Assembly (NCBI RefSeq): GCF_000144625.1
Contig: NC_014376.1
Location: forward strand, 2,418,001 to 2,482,000
Length of the DNA stretch: 64,000 nucleotides
Direction of reading: 5' to 3'
From: [Clostridium] saccharolyticum WM1
GTDB taxonomy: Bacteria; Bacillota; Clostridia; Lachnospirales; Lachnospiraceae
Part shown: positions 1 through 9,519 of the stretch, piece by piece
Layout: each line of letters begins with the position of its first letter
How positions within the stretch are numbered: position 1 is the first letter of the stretch
Notes under the pieces: model-generated
Told to the model about the DNA's origin: nothing
What the model saw: only the letters and a program-made list of their open reading frames with translations
Database searches by the model: none
Made by a program: the position numbers and the translations under genes

Positions 1-2022
1 ATTTCCGCTGGGAAGTCGGACAGAGGTGATCAGGCGGTAAATACCTGGCCCCAGATCCAATGTCAGAACGCCGTCAGCAAACTTCAAGCCTGTGTAATCC
101 AGAGACGTAAACTGTCCCCCATTCAATCTTCCAATGGTCCATGTCTGGTAATAGGTCCACAAACTATCCGTTTCCCCAAGAAGCACCAGTTTTCCTGACT
201 CCTGGAAATTGTCGCTTATTATCTCATCGGCTCTAAAGATTGATACGAAGCTTCCCGCTTTATAAACCTCTGCTTCCAGGTTCACCGGATTTATCCTGGA
301 TGGAATACCCAGCGTCCGGCAGATGGCTACAAATAATATTCTTTGACTAAGCGGATTGCTTTGTAAAAGCTTAAGGCTCCCTTTCGGTGTGGAACAAATC
401 GTCTTGTAATCCAGCTTTGGTTCAAAACTAATGTGCTGGTTTATATATTCCCAAATAGCTCCCGGATGTTTCCGGAACCCTTCCTTTTCATTGTCATTGA
501 AAAAGTCCTCAATAAACCCCCGGTAATCCGTCATTTCCTCCAGCAATATTCTTGGACAGAGAATATATTTTTCATAGATTGCCGGATCTCCATATTCCTC
601 CCACTCCTTGCTATAAGGAGCCGCCCCTTTTAAATGGCTTTCCAGAATGTCTGCCCTTGCATCCTTATAATCCTTTACGGACAGACTGTGAAGCAAGGCT
701 TTGCGGTATGGATTTTGATCCTTGGTCAGGAATTTATAAATCTCGGCAAAGTTACCGGCGGATAGCCGGAGGATCTCTGCTTCTTCCGGGTACTGAGAAG
801 CTACTTCCTTCTTAAAGTAACCGTTAATCCGGTTTTCCCGCATCTGGTTTGCTTCATGAATCCTTTTTCTGTTTCTCTCCTTTTGTTCCTTTGTAAGGAT
901 CACTGGGTTCATGGGGTAATCCTTCGGAGCCCTTACATCGGTATCTTTCCAGACATCCTTTTTTAATTTCTCTCTTTCTCCTGTTAATATCAGCACCGTC
1001 CCTACCCCGTCCTCCGGAGATATCCACGCTTCGCAGCTCAGCCCATCCTTCATGGCACGGACATGAATGTCCCCTAAGCCTATGGTAACGGAAACCTTAC
1101 CCTCCCCGTCCGTATATAAGTTAACCACGCTGCAGTATTCTGCCATATTAAGGATCTCAAATGAAACATGAACATTTTCAACCGGATTTCTATCCTCATC
1201 AAGTACCTGGATTTCACAGGGCCTGGTCAGGGCATAGGTTGCCGTATCATTATAATAGACCATTAAATCATCATGTCCAAGACATTCCGCCGCCGAGTCA
1301 CCGGAATAATCAGAAAAAGTCCTGGTGTGAACAAGCAGTGCCCTGGAGGAAGCATTGGTGAACCATCCTTTATCCAGTACTTCTTCCGGCTCACAGGCTC
1401 CAAGAAAATGCCACTTCCCTTCCACGTATACTTCAACCCATGCATGGTTGTCATCACAATGGGCCCATCTGGGTGTATACACTTGTCTGGCAGGGATACC
1501 CACGCTGCGGAAGGCTGTAACAGCAAAGGTGGATTCCTCCCCGCACCTGCCCTTACCGGATTTATACACAGTAACCGGCGATATGGTCCTGTTGTCAGAG
1601 GCCTCATAGGTTCCGTTTTCTGCACACCAGTAATTGATTTCAATAACGGCCTCCCTTACGGAAAGCCCTTTGACCCGGTCAATCAGCTTGTCGTAAAAAA
1701 ATCCGCGGCAGTCTTCAATATTTTCCGTATTGATCCTGTAATATAAAATGTGATGGAGAAAAATATCCTCCGGGATTTCCCTGCACCATTCCATACGGTC
1801 ATAAACCATGATGGAGTGCCTGACAAATCCAAGGAACATGGCAAAATCGTACTCTCCCGCATCCCGAAGCGGCATGGTCCCATATAAAAATTTCATGAGC
1901 ACCTGTTCTCTGGGAGTACAGTTTCCCATGGCAGCCTCGATTTCTCCTTTAAGACCTCCCAGAAAGGGAAGTCTTAGGTCATATTTTTCCTGGGCATATC
2001 TTTGCAAATGTTCTGAAAACAT
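1..2022 (-). CDS. Transglutaminase-like domain protein (C-terminus outside window)
   Basis: An uninterrupted frame of 674 codons runs from ATG at 2022 (AAGGAG just upstream) off the left edge, so the stop is not seen. The N-terminal third carries a transglutaminase/cysteine-peptidase core: Cys160 in GRCGEES, His193 in DDNHAWVEVY, then WHFLGACEPEE, where an acidic Glu sits at the usual Asp position. A beta-rich regulatory (carboxypeptidase/Ig-like) segment follows, then a helical region. No signal peptide is visible, so a cytoplasmic location is likely. It is the last visible gene of the opp-cutC-deoR operon, 61 bp after deoR. The substrate is unknown; peptide cleavage or crosslinking is an inference from the fold. 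Confidence 0.8.
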   Translation of the reverse strand, partial: MFSEHLQRYAQEKYDLRLPFLGGLKGEIEAAMGNCTPREQVLMKFLYGTMPLRDAGEYDFAMFLGFVRHSIMVYDRMEWCREIPEDIFLHHILYYRINTENIEDCRGFFYDKLIDRVKGLSVREAVIEINYWCAENGTYEASDNRTISPVTVYKSGKGRCGEESTFAVTAFRSVGIPARQVYTPRWAHCDDNHAWVEVYVEGKWHFLGACEPEEVLDKGWFTNASSRALLVHTRTFSDYSGDSAAECLGHDDLMVYYNDTATYALTRPCEIQVLDEDRNPVENVHVSFEILNMAEYCSVVNLYTDGEGKVSVTIGLGDIHVRAMKDGLSCEAWISPEDGVGTVLILTGEREKLKKDVWKDTDVRAPKDYPMNPVILTKEQKERNRKRIHEANQMRENRINGYFKKEVASQYPEEAEILRLSAGNFAEIYKFLTKDQNPYRKALLHSLSVKDYKDARADILESHLKGAAPYSKEWEEYGDPAIYEKYILCPRILLEEMTDYRGFIEDFFNDNEKEGFRKHPGAIWEYINQHISFEPKLDYKTICSTPKGSLKLLQSNPLSQRILFVAICRTLGIPSRINPVNLEAEVYKAGSFVSIFRADEIISDNFQESGKLVLLGETDSLWTYYQTWTIGRLNGGQFTSLDYTGLKFADGVLTLDLGPGIYRLITSVRLPSGN

Positions 2023-2083
2023 GACTAAATTCTCCTTTGCGAAATCAATTAATTATGTTCTGACTCTGCCGGCAGGGCTAAAG

Positions 2084-2845
2084 CTACAGAATCGTAACTC
2101 CTGCTGAGTAAAGCTTACTGGAAGTGGCTTCATCCGGCATGGAGTCCGTGATTATCCCGTCTATGTCATCAAAATGAGCAAATTTATAGGAATCATTAAA
2201 ATAGAATTTATCTTTTTCCATTACCAGATATTTATGCCTGCTGCTTGCAATGGCCGCCTTCTTTGTCAAACCATCTTCCACGCCTAAGGTCGTGATGGAA
2301 TTATCTGTAAGATCTAAGCCGCAGGTTCCGATCAAAGCCCGGTCAAAGCTGTACTGCTTGATGATCTCAATGGCAGCAGCTCCCATAAAGCCATTGACGG
2401 TCCGGTACATGATCCCGCCGGTTCCGATGGCAGTGATGTTTGGATTGATTGCCAGCGTCTGCATGATATCAATCATATTGGTTACCACAGTCAGCCGCTT
2501 GTGAGACTTGGCAAGCAGCTCTGCCACCATGATATTTGTGGTTGAAATATCCAAAAATATGGTCTCATTGCTTCCGATAAGCTCAGATGCCTTCTGGGCA
2601 ATCAACCTTTTTTTCTCAATATTTGTATCTCTGCGGTCAATAACATCCCGTTTCAGCGGATAATCCTGGGATAACAAGGCTCCGCCATAAGTCCGTTTTA
2701 GCTTTCCGGCATTTTCCAGATTCTTTAAATCCTTGCGTATACAGTCCTCTGTCACCTGAAAAAGGGTGCTTAAATCTTTTACCTTCACCATTCCCTGATC
2801 CTGAAGGATCTGCAAAATCCTGTCTAAACGCTCTTCCGTGAACAT
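2084..2845 (-). CDS. DeoR/GlpR-family transcriptional regulator
   Basis: This 253-residue protein has the family layout: an N-terminal winged helix (EERLDRILQILQDQG, then the recognition region VTEDCIRKDLKNLENAGKL and RTYGGAL, about residues 4-60) followed by a DeoRC effector domain that usually binds a phosphorylated sugar. The start overlaps the end of cutC by 22 bp, with GGAGG 7 bases upstream, so the two are translationally coupled. It probably regulates this operon; its ligand cannot be read from sequence. Confidence 0.88.
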   Translation of the reverse strand: MFTEERLDRILQILQDQGMVKVKDLSTLFQVTEDCIRKDLKNLENAGKLKRTYGGALLSQDYPLKRDVIDRRDTNIEKKRLIAQKASELIGSNETIFLDISTTNIMVAELLAKSHKRLTVVTNMIDIMQTLAINPNITAIGTGGIMYRTVNGFMGAAAIEIIKQYSFDRALIGTCGLDLTDNSITTLGVEDGLTKKAAIASSRHKYLVMEKDKFYFNDSYKFAHFDDIDGIITDSMPDEATSSKLYSAGVTIL

Positions 2846-3591
2846 GCCTTTTCCTCCATCAGCTTCTTCGCCCGGCGTATCTGCTCCTCTTCGGTACGGA
2901 AAATATCATACTCCCCGATTCCCGGTATGCCCATATTTACATTTTCTTTTCGATAGGTCATACCACTGTCAACAATGATTTTGCCTGACATGTGAAAGCT
3001 ACGGGCACCTATCTCACCCATGAGACAGGCAATGGCATCCACATTGACCCCGCTGCCGGCCATTATATCAATCCTGCCGGATGCCTGTCCGATCAGTTCT
3101 CCCAAAAGCTTTTTTCCTTCCATACAGGTATTCTGCTGCCCGGAGGTCAGTATGGTATCAGCTCCTGCCTCTATGGCTTCTGCCAGGCTTCTGTATGGAT
3201 CCCGGCACACATCAAAGGCTCTGTGCAAGGTCATACTTCCCGTTCCTGCCTTTTCTCTGAGCACCTTCAGCCGTTCCATATCAAGATCCCCGTCTGGTTT
3301 TAAAAATCCCACAACGATCCCATCGGCGCCAAGTTCCCGAAACATCAGGGCATCCTCTGAAATCATCTGAAATTCATGATCTGTATACAAAAAATCTCCA
3401 TACCGGGGCCGTATCAGTACGTTAATGGGAACGTCGCAGGCTTTACGTATCTGCTTAAACTGGCTCACGCCGGGGGTTGTCCCCCCAATTACCAGATTGG
3501 CACAGAGTTCCAGCCTGTCAGCTCCCCCACGTACCGCCGCTTTGGCAGATTCCACAGAATCCACACAGACCTCCAAGATATAGTTTTTCAT
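2824..3591 (-). CDS. cutC: CutC family protein
   Basis: The 255-residue sequence matches CutC end to end: LEVCVDSVESAKAAVRGGADRLELC at the N-terminus (shown only in part by the key GGADRLELC), GGTTPG, and IRPRYGDFLYT, all in a TIM-barrel fold. CutC was named for copper homeostasis in E. coli, but the enzymatic role is unsettled and many Firmicutes copies sit in sugar or peptide operons, as here. It starts 38 bp after oppF with GGAGAATACG before the ATG, and overlaps deoR downstream. A role in processing imported material is inferred from context only. Confidence 0.9.
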   Translation of the reverse strand: MKNYILEVCVDSVESAKAAVRGGADRLELCANLVIGGTTPGVSQFKQIRKACDVPINVLIRPRYGDFLYTDHEFQMISEDALMFRELGADGIVVGFLKPDGDLDMERLKVLREKAGTGSMTLHRAFDVCRDPYRSLAEAIEAGADTILTSGQQNTCMEGKKLLGELIGQASGRIDIMAGSGVNVDAIACLMGEIGARSFHMSGKIIVDSGMTYRKENVNMGIPGIGEYDIFRTEEEQIRRAKKLMEEKACSRKSV

Positions 3592-3629
3592 CGTATTCTC
3601 CTAACAGTCTATATTTTATTGCCTGCATC

Positions 3630-4601
3630 TTACACCGCCTTATGGCATGCTGCAAAATGCCCTGGCCTGACCTCTTTCATTTCCGGTGTTTTTTCCCGGC
3701 ACATTTCCACTGCATGAGGACAACGGGATGCAAATCGGCAGCCATCTTTCACATTGACGGGATTTGGTAAACTTCCCTCCAGCATGATTCTGTTGCGGCT
3801 TTTTTCCACATCCGGATCCGGAATGGGAATTGCAGAAAGCAATGCCTGAGTATAGGGATGCACCGGATCCTCAAACAGGCTCTCACTATCCGCCAGTTCC
3901 ACCATTGCTCCCAGATACATGACTCCGATCCGGTCACTGATGTGCTTGACCATGGAAAGGTCATGAGCAATGAACAGATAGGTAAGCCCTCTCTTCTCCT
4001 GCAGCTCTTTCAGCAAGTTGATCACCTGAGCCTGTATGGAAACATCCAGAGCAGAGATGGGTTCGTCGCAGATCACAAACTCCGGGTCTACAGCCAGCGC
4101 CCTGGCAATGCCAACACGCTGGCGCTGCCCGCCGGAAAATTCATGGGGAAAACGGTCTGCATGCTCTTCGGAAAGCCCTACAATCTCCAGGAGTTCCAGT
4201 ACTTTCATTCTCCGCTCCTGCCCGCTTAAGATTCCATGGGCATCAATGCCTTCCGCAACAATATCTATGACCTTCATCCGGGGGTTTAAGGACGCATAGG
4301 GATCCTGAAAGATCATCTGGACCTTTTTGGTAAACCCATGGCGCTCCGCCCCAGGAAAACGGCTGTTAATTTCCTGTCCGTCATATAGTATCCTTCCTTC
4401 CGTTGGCTCATACAAGTGGATTACGGTTCTGCCAAAAGTCGATTTTCCGCATCCGCTCTCACCCACCAGGCCAAGGGTCTCACCCTTATAAATTTCCAGG
4501 CTTACATCATCCACTGCTTTTAAAATCTGATTTTTTCCAACATGGAAATACTTTTTTAAATGCTTTACTTCTAGTAATGGTTTCTTATCTGCCGACATCA
4601 T
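3630..4601 (-). CDS. oppF: Oligopeptide/dipeptide ABC transporter ATP-binding protein (OppF type)
   Basis: A 323-residue ATPase with Walker A GESGCGKST near residue 44, signature FSGGQRQR, Walker B FVICDEP, and the Opp/Dpp C-terminal extension with the cysteine motif GCRFASRCPHAVEMC. It powers uptake with OppD through OppB/OppC. AGGAGG precedes two adjacent ATGs (4601 and 4598), either of which may be used. It lies 9 bp after oppD and 38 bp before cutC. Confidence 0.93.
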   Translation of the reverse strand: MMSADKKPLLEVKHLKKYFHVGKNQILKAVDDVSLEIYKGETLGLVGESGCGKSTFGRTVIHLYEPTEGRILYDGQEINSRFPGAERHGFTKKVQMIFQDPYASLNPRMKVIDIVAEGIDAHGILSGQERRMKVLELLEIVGLSEEHADRFPHEFSGGQRQRVGIARALAVDPEFVICDEPISALDVSIQAQVINLLKELQEKRGLTYLFIAHDLSMVKHISDRIGVMYLGAMVELADSESLFEDPVHPYTQALLSAIPIPDPDVEKSRNRIMLEGSLPNPVNVKDGCRFASRCPHAVEMCREKTPEMKEVRPGHFAACHKAV

Positions 4602-4610
4602 GATTTCCTC

Positions 4611-5600
4611 CTATTCTCTAAGAGCCTTTGCCCGCTCATCAAGAAGCCAGCAGCGCGCGTGGTGTTCTTCACCGCAGAGCATGTCCTCCGGCGGATATTG
4701 TCTGCAGACCTCCATGGTCTTTGGACATCTGGCAGCAAATGGGCAGCCTTTGGGCGGATCCATAAGATCCGGCGGTGTTCCCGGTATGGCTGTCAGCTCG
4801 CTTCCTTTCAGGGAAGCCTTTGGTATCGAAGCCAGAAGCCCTTTTGTATATGGGTGTGTGGTCTGGTAAAAAAGATCACGCACTCCGGCAGTCTCCACCA
4901 ACTGGCCTCCGTACATTACGGCGACCCGGTCTGCAATGTTTGCCACCACCCCAAGATTATGGGTAATTATAATAATAGAAGTTTTTATTTTTTTCTGAAG
5001 GTCCTTCATCAGATCCAGGATCTGGGCCTGAATGGTCACATCCAAGGCTGTTGTCGGCTCATCTGCAATCAAGATCTTAGGATCACAAGCCAAAGCCACT
5101 GCAATCACGACTCTTTGTCTCATGCCCCCGGAAAGCTGGTGAGGGTACTGGTGAAACCTTGCTTCCGGATTGGATATTCCAACCAGAGAAATCAGTTCGA
5201 GAGCCCGTTTTTTCATCTGGGCTTTTGACATGTCCTTTCGATGCTCTCTTAATATCTCTACTATCTGCTTACCAATGGTCATCGTAGGGTTTAAAGAGGT
5301 CATAGGGTCCTGGAATATCATGGAAATATCCGAACCCCGCACAGTCTGCATCTGCCGCTCACTGTATTTTGCAAGATCCCTTCCTTCTAGCAGGATACTG
5401 CCTTCTGTGATTTTTCCGTTCTTGGGAAGCAGACCCATAATGCTTTTTACAGAGATGGATTTGCCGGAACCTGACTCTCCTACGATTGCCAGAGTCTCCT
5501 GCTCATTCAGATAAAAGCTGATCCCCCGCACTGCCCGGACAACTCCATGCTGAGTCTTAATTTGTACTTGTAACTGATTCACTTCTAATAATCTGCTCAC
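4611..5600 (-). CDS. oppD: Oligopeptide/dipeptide ABC transporter ATP-binding protein (OppD type)
   Basis: A 329-residue ATPase with Walker A GESGSGKS, signature LSGGMRQR, Walker B ILIADEPT and the C-terminal oligopeptide-transporter domain (GCPFAARCPKTMEVC). The start is GTG at 5600, preceded by AGGTG. It is the partner of the adjacent OppF, forming the heterodimeric motor of the importer. Confidence 0.93.
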   Translation of the reverse strand: MSRLLEVNQLQVQIKTQHGVVRAVRGISFYLNEQETLAIVGESGSGKSISVKSIMGLLPKNGKITEGSILLEGRDLAKYSERQMQTVRGSDISMIFQDPMTSLNPTMTIGKQIVEILREHRKDMSKAQMKKRALELISLVGISNPEARFHQYPHQLSGGMRQRVVIAVALACDPKILIADEPTTALDVTIQAQILDLMKDLQKKIKTSIIIITHNLGVVANIADRVAVMYGGQLVETAGVRDLFYQTTHPYTKGLLASIPKASLKGSELTAIPGTPPDLMDPPKGCPFAARCPKTMEVCRQYPPEDMLCGEEHHARCWLLDERAKALRE

Positions 5601-5610
5601 GATGCTTCAC

Positions 5611-6516
5611 CTACTTTCTCATTCTTGGATCCAGAGCATCCCGCAGGCCGTCTCCAAGAATGCTGAAGCAAACCATAATCAGGACGATCACAATGGCCGG
5701 AAAAATCAGTACATGAGGAAAATTACGAAGCACCTGGTATCCATTGTTGATCAAAACTCCCAAAGAAGCTTTCGGTTCCTGCATACCTATGCCGATAAAG
5801 CTTAAAAAAGCTTCCGTAAATATGGCGGAGGGAATGGTAAACATGGCATTGATTACAATGACTCCAACCGTATTGGGTATCAGATGCTTCCGAATGATCC
5901 CGTAAGTACTGGTTCCAAGCACCCGGGCCGCCAGTACAAATTCCTGATTTTTAAGCTTTAATATGGACCCGCGGACCAGGCGCGCCATATTCACCCATCC
6001 TGTAATGGAAAGGGCCACTACAATCGTCCAGATTCCCGCCGGCATGACCATCATTAAAAGAATTACGATGATCAGATGGGGAATGCCTACCAGCACTTCA
6101 ATGATCCGCTGCATAACAGCATCTACTTTCCCGCCGGCCAAAGCGGAAACCGATCCGTAAGCCACTCCCACCGTCAAATCCAAAAGTGCCGCCACAAAGG
6201 CTATGAGCAGAGATATGCGGGTTCCCATCCACGTCCTAACCCATAGATCACGTCCAAACTGGTCCGTTCCAAACAGATGTACCAGAGAGGGGGTCTGATA
6301 TATGATATCATAATTGGTTTCCTTATAGGAATATCTGGAAAATTCCGGCGCCAGAATTGCCAGAAGTCCGATTGTGATCAAAGTAAATAAACAAACAACC
6401 GCTGCCTTATTTTTCTTCAGACGAAGCCAGCCATCCTGAAGGGCGGTCAGATTCGGGCGGGCAATATGTTCTTTCTCTGATTCATCGACATTTGCCTTTA
6501 CAAATAATTCATTCAT
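5611..6516 (-). CDS. oppC: Oligopeptide ABC transporter permease (OppC type)
   Basis: A 301-residue membrane protein with an N-terminal cytoplasmic arm, one membrane segment, an extracellular loop containing FGTDQFGRDLW (typical of OppC/DppC), then the BPD_transp_1 domain with further membrane helices. GGAGGG precedes ATG 6516, and the start nearly abuts the oppB stop (2 bp gap). It forms the membrane channel with OppB. Confidence 0.92.
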   Translation of the reverse strand: MNELFVKANVDESEKEHIARPNLTALQDGWLRLKKNKAAVVCLFTLITIGLLAILAPEFSRYSYKETNYDIIYQTPSLVHLFGTDQFGRDLWVRTWMGTRISLLIAFVAALLDLTVGVAYGSVSALAGGKVDAVMQRIIEVLVGIPHLIIVILLMMVMPAGIWTIVVALSITGWVNMARLVRGSILKLKNQEFVLAARVLGTSTYGIIRKHLIPNTVGVIVINAMFTIPSAIFTEAFLSFIGIGMQEPKASLGVLINNGYQVLRNFPHVLIFPAIVIVLIMVCFSILGDGLRDALDPRMRK

Positions 6517-6518
6517 GC

Positions 6519-7457
6519 TTAACCCTCCTTGCCGGCTGCCAGACGAATTCTTGGATCAATGAGGGAATATGCGATATCAACGATCAGCACCACAAAAATA
6601 TAAAAAGCGCTGTAAAATATGGTAATTCCCATGATGGTGGAATAGTCATTGGCTTTAATACTGTCTACAAATAAGCTGCCGATACCCGGAATGGTATAAA
6701 TATTCTCTACAGCCAAAGAGCCCGTCAGAAGATTTACCACAATAGGTCCCAAGATGGTCACTACCGGGATGATGGAGTTTCTAACCGCATGTCCCATGAG
6801 CACCTTCATGGGGCTAAGCCCTTTTGCTTTGGCCGTGACAATGTAATCCTGCTCCAGGACCTCAAGCATCTCTGTCCTGATAAACCGTGCCACCATCGCA
6901 GTGGCAGAAAAAGACAGAGCAACAGAAGGAAGAACCGAGCATTTCCAGCCGGTCCAGAATCCCACAGGCAGGATTCCCCATTTTAAAGCTACATAGTACT
7001 GTAAAAGAGCCGCCGCCACAAAATTAGGAACGGAAACTCCAAGCACGGCCATAATCATTGTGAAATAGTCGATGCCGCTGTTATGCTTCCACGCCGCAAT
7101 GATTCCCAAAGTAAGGCCCACAGCCAGCCCAATCAGCACTGCCTGTATGCCGATCAAAGCGGAAGGGCCGATCCTTCCTCCGATTACGGTAGATACCTTT
7201 TGCCCGGTATAGGTAAAGGATGTTCCGAAATCTCCGTGCAGGATATTTCCCATATATTTTACGTATTGCCGGGGCAGGGACTCATTCAGTCCATACTGCT
7301 TTAAAATGGTCTGCTGCTGCTGAACGGACATCAGATTAAAGCGTTCCGCATCAAAAGGAGAGCCTGGCAGCTTCTTCATCAGAAAAAAAGTCGCTGTTAC
7401 AATGACCCATAACGTCAGCGCCAGATAAACCAGTCGCTTGCAGATATATTTTATCAT
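6519..7457 (-). CDS. oppB: Oligopeptide ABC transporter permease (OppB type)
   Basis: A 312-residue permease starting MIKYICKRLVYLALTLWV, with the OppB/DppB features: first helix, periplasmic domain with YGLNESLPRQY, then helices ending in the IPGIGSLFVDSI motif. AAAGGAGG lies before the ATG. It is separated from oppA by an attenuator hairpin. Confidence 0.92.
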   Translation of the reverse strand: MIKYICKRLVYLALTLWVIVTATFFLMKKLPGSPFDAERFNLMSVQQQQTILKQYGLNESLPRQYVKYMGNILHGDFGTSFTYTGQKVSTVIGGRIGPSALIGIQAVLIGLAVGLTLGIIAAWKHNSGIDYFTMIMAVLGVSVPNFVAAALLQYYVALKWGILPVGFWTGWKCSVLPSVALSFSATAMVARFIRTEMLEVLEQDYIVTAKAKGLSPMKVLMGHAVRNSIIPVVTILGPIVVNLLTGSLAVENIYTIPGIGSLFVDSIKANDYSTIMGITIFYSAFYIFVVLIVDIAYSLIDPRIRLAAGKEG

Positions 7458-7499
7458 GCTGTGTCCTCCTTTGCATTTATATTCTCATGAGATTTTAAA

Positions 7500-7542
7500 A
7501 AGAGCCGTCCTCTTTCAATTTTAAAAAGGAAGGACGGCTCTT
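7500..7542 (-). terminator. Attenuator/terminator hairpin between oppA and oppB
   Basis: A 12-bp perfect inverted repeat (AAGAGCCGTCCT / AGGACGGCTCTT) lies 50 bp after the oppA stop on the minus strand and is followed by TTTTT. Such partial terminators after the binding-protein gene give excess binding protein relative to the membrane components. Confidence 0.8.
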
Positions 7543-7591
7543 CTCATTTTACGCATTCCGTTGGCCGGGGCAATCCTCTGCCCGCCGCGGC

Positions 7592-9268
7592 TTATTCAAA
7601 ATAAGCGTATTTAAATTCCACATCCGGTCCGAAAGGATGGTTGATCAATCCTTTCACATTGGACTTTGTAAGGGTTGCAGAACCTCTATGGTACAAGGGA
7701 GCTACGATCACATCCTCGTCGACCAGAAGCTTCTCCGCCTGCAGCAGCATATCCAGACGCTTGGTGTCGTCAGTCTCAACTCTGGCATCGTTAATCAGCT
7801 TATTATATGTTTCATTCTTGTAAGAGCCACGGTACGGAGTGCCGTTGGTCCATAAATCAAGGTAGGTCATGGCATCGTCATAGTCGGCCCCCCAAGCGGT
7901 GGAGGCAAACATGTAATTATCATTATCCATTAATTCATTTCTTGCCTGAACCGTCTTGGTATCGATTACAATATCAATGCCTAAATTCTTATTTAACTCG
8001 CTCTGTATGTAGGTAGCAACTGCTTTTGTCACAGAATCGTCTCGTACCAGCAAAGTCAGAGTAGGCGTCTGACCCAATTCCTTACAGCCTTCTTCCCAGT
8101 ATTTCTTGGCTTCTTCCGGATTAAATGGGCTTAAATTTCCGTTTATCTCACGGAAGGTTTTGCTTTCGCTACCAAACATGCCTTCTGCAACAAGTCCAAC
8201 GCTGGGAGCGGAACCATCTGCCAGGATTGCCTTGGTCAAAGTCTCCCGATCAATCGCCATGGAAACAGCCCTGCGGATATTTTTGTTGGCCATCACCGGA
8301 TTGCTTAAAGAGAATTGGAGATATTCGGTCCTGAATTCACTTTTAGAGCTGAATTCCGGATCACTCTGGTAAGCAGCTACGTTAGAAGAATCAAGGTTTA
8401 CCTGACTAAGCTCATTCGCCAGATAAGCGTTTAGAGCTGCAGACCCATCCTTCATGACTCTGACCTGTGCGTTTTCAATTTTTACATTGGCAGCATCCCA
8501 GTATTTTTCATTCTTTTTCAGGGTAGCTCCTACCGCCGGATCATAGCTGGTAATAACGTAAGGACCGCAGTAAATCATATTCTCAGCGCTTAACCCATAT
8601 TGATCGCCTTTCGATGTGACATATTCTTCATTTAACGGAAAGAACTGGCAAAGAACAGTCAAGCGGGAAAAGTAAGGAGTAGGTGCTTTTAAAGTCACCT
8701 GAAAAGTCTTGTCGTCGACTGCTTTAACCCCTACTTCTTCCCCACTGACTTTGCCTTCATTATATTCTGCGCCGTTTACAATATAGTCAGTCATTATGAA
8801 ACTGTATCCGTTGGTGGCCTCTGCACTCATCTGCTTTAACCAGGAAAATACAAAATCCTTTGCTGTTAAAGGAGTTCCGTTGCTCCATTGCAGGCCTTCC
8901 CTTAAGTGAAAGGTATATGTAAGCTTATCATCGGAAACATCAAAGCTTTCCGCCAGGGCAGGCTGCGCCTCATGATTCTCATCCAAACGAAGCAGACCTT
9001 CAAACGCATTATTGTTCACCATGGAGGACTGGTTGTCAGACGCTGCCCACTGTACAAGGGTCTTGATTTCCGCATTGGCATACACACTGAGCACCTGATC
9101 TCCGGAGCCCGCTGCATCTGTTTTATCAGATACGGATTCGCTTGGTGCCGTTCCCTGGGAAGCTTCTCCTGTCGTAGGGCTGCCGGTAGATCCGGTAAAA
9201 CCACAGCCTGTTAAAGATCCCAGAACCAGACAGGCAGCTGTACCTAAAGCTAATACTCTTTTTTTCAT
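7592..9268 (-). CDS. oppA: Oligopeptide ABC transporter substrate-binding lipoprotein (OppA type)
   Basis: A 558-residue SBP_bac_5 family protein. It has a lipoprotein signal MKKRVLALGTAACLVLGSL with lipobox LTGC (Cys21), a Ser/Thr-rich linker, then the peptide-binding fold with LREGLQWSNGTPLTAKDFVFSW. It is first in the operon, with GGAGAGGG before the ATG and a strong promoter about 76 bp upstream. It captures peptides outside the membrane and delivers them to OppBC. The exact ligand is unknown. Confidence 0.93.
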   Translation of the reverse strand: MKKRVLALGTAACLVLGSLTGCGFTGSTGSPTTGEASQGTAPSESVSDKTDAAGSGDQVLSVYANAEIKTLVQWAASDNQSSMVNNNAFEGLLRLDENHEAQPALAESFDVSDDKLTYTFHLREGLQWSNGTPLTAKDFVFSWLKQMSAEATNGYSFIMTDYIVNGAEYNEGKVSGEEVGVKAVDDKTFQVTLKAPTPYFSRLTVLCQFFPLNEEYVTSKGDQYGLSAENMIYCGPYVITSYDPAVGATLKKNEKYWDAANVKIENAQVRVMKDGSAALNAYLANELSQVNLDSSNVAAYQSDPEFSSKSEFRTEYLQFSLSNPVMANKNIRRAVSMAIDRETLTKAILADGSAPSVGLVAEGMFGSESKTFREINGNLSPFNPEEAKKYWEEGCKELGQTPTLTLLVRDDSVTKAVATYIQSELNKNLGIDIVIDTKTVQARNELMDNDNYMFASTAWGADYDDAMTYLDLWTNGTPYRGSYKNETYNKLINDARVETDDTKRLDMLLQAEKLLVDEDVIVAPLYHRGSATLTKSNVKGLINHPFGPDVEFKYAYFE

Positions 9269-9343
9269 TTTTCCCTCTCCTTTTGATATTGATTTTCTTG
9301 TTTCGTCTCATTTTATCGGCATTTCGCCTATGAAATTATTTGA

Positions 9344-9372
9344 ATTATACATAATCTTAGGATTTATGTCAA
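9344..9372 (-). promoter_or_regulatory. Sigma-A promoter of the opp operon
   Basis: On the minus strand TTGACA (9367-9372) and TATAAT (9344-9349) are separated by exactly 17 bp, upstream of oppA. Confidence 0.85.
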
Positions 9373-9381
9373 TAATTTTTA

Positions 9382-9519
9382 TCATTTCATCCTGTTTTGA
9401 ATTGTTTTAATTTCATATAGAAAGTCTCTTGTGACGAACCACCGCTGGTGCTGTTTCATTCGCTCCCTGCTGGTTACAATACCGCCGGTGAAGTCCATAT
9501 CCATAAAGCCGTTTAACAA
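9382..9519 (-). CDS. Possible small coupled ORF (unknown)
   Basis: A 45-codon frame could start at TTG 9519, overlapping the stop of the gene at 9513-9767 by 7 bp, with AGGAAG just upstream. A start at ATG 9504 has no ribosome binding site. The peptide is charged (TSRERMKQHQRWFVTRDF) and ends just before the opp promoter. No family is recognised. It may be a real coupled mini-gene or chance. Confidence 0.25.
   Translation of the reverse strand: MLNGFMDMDFTGGIVTSRERMKQHQRWFVTRDFLYEIKTIQNRMK

Noticed and set aside
1263..1746. Open frames of 126 and 157 codons on both strands
   Set aside because: They lie inside the transglutaminase-like gene, which reads uninterrupted from 2022 to the window edge with clear motifs; these are shadows.
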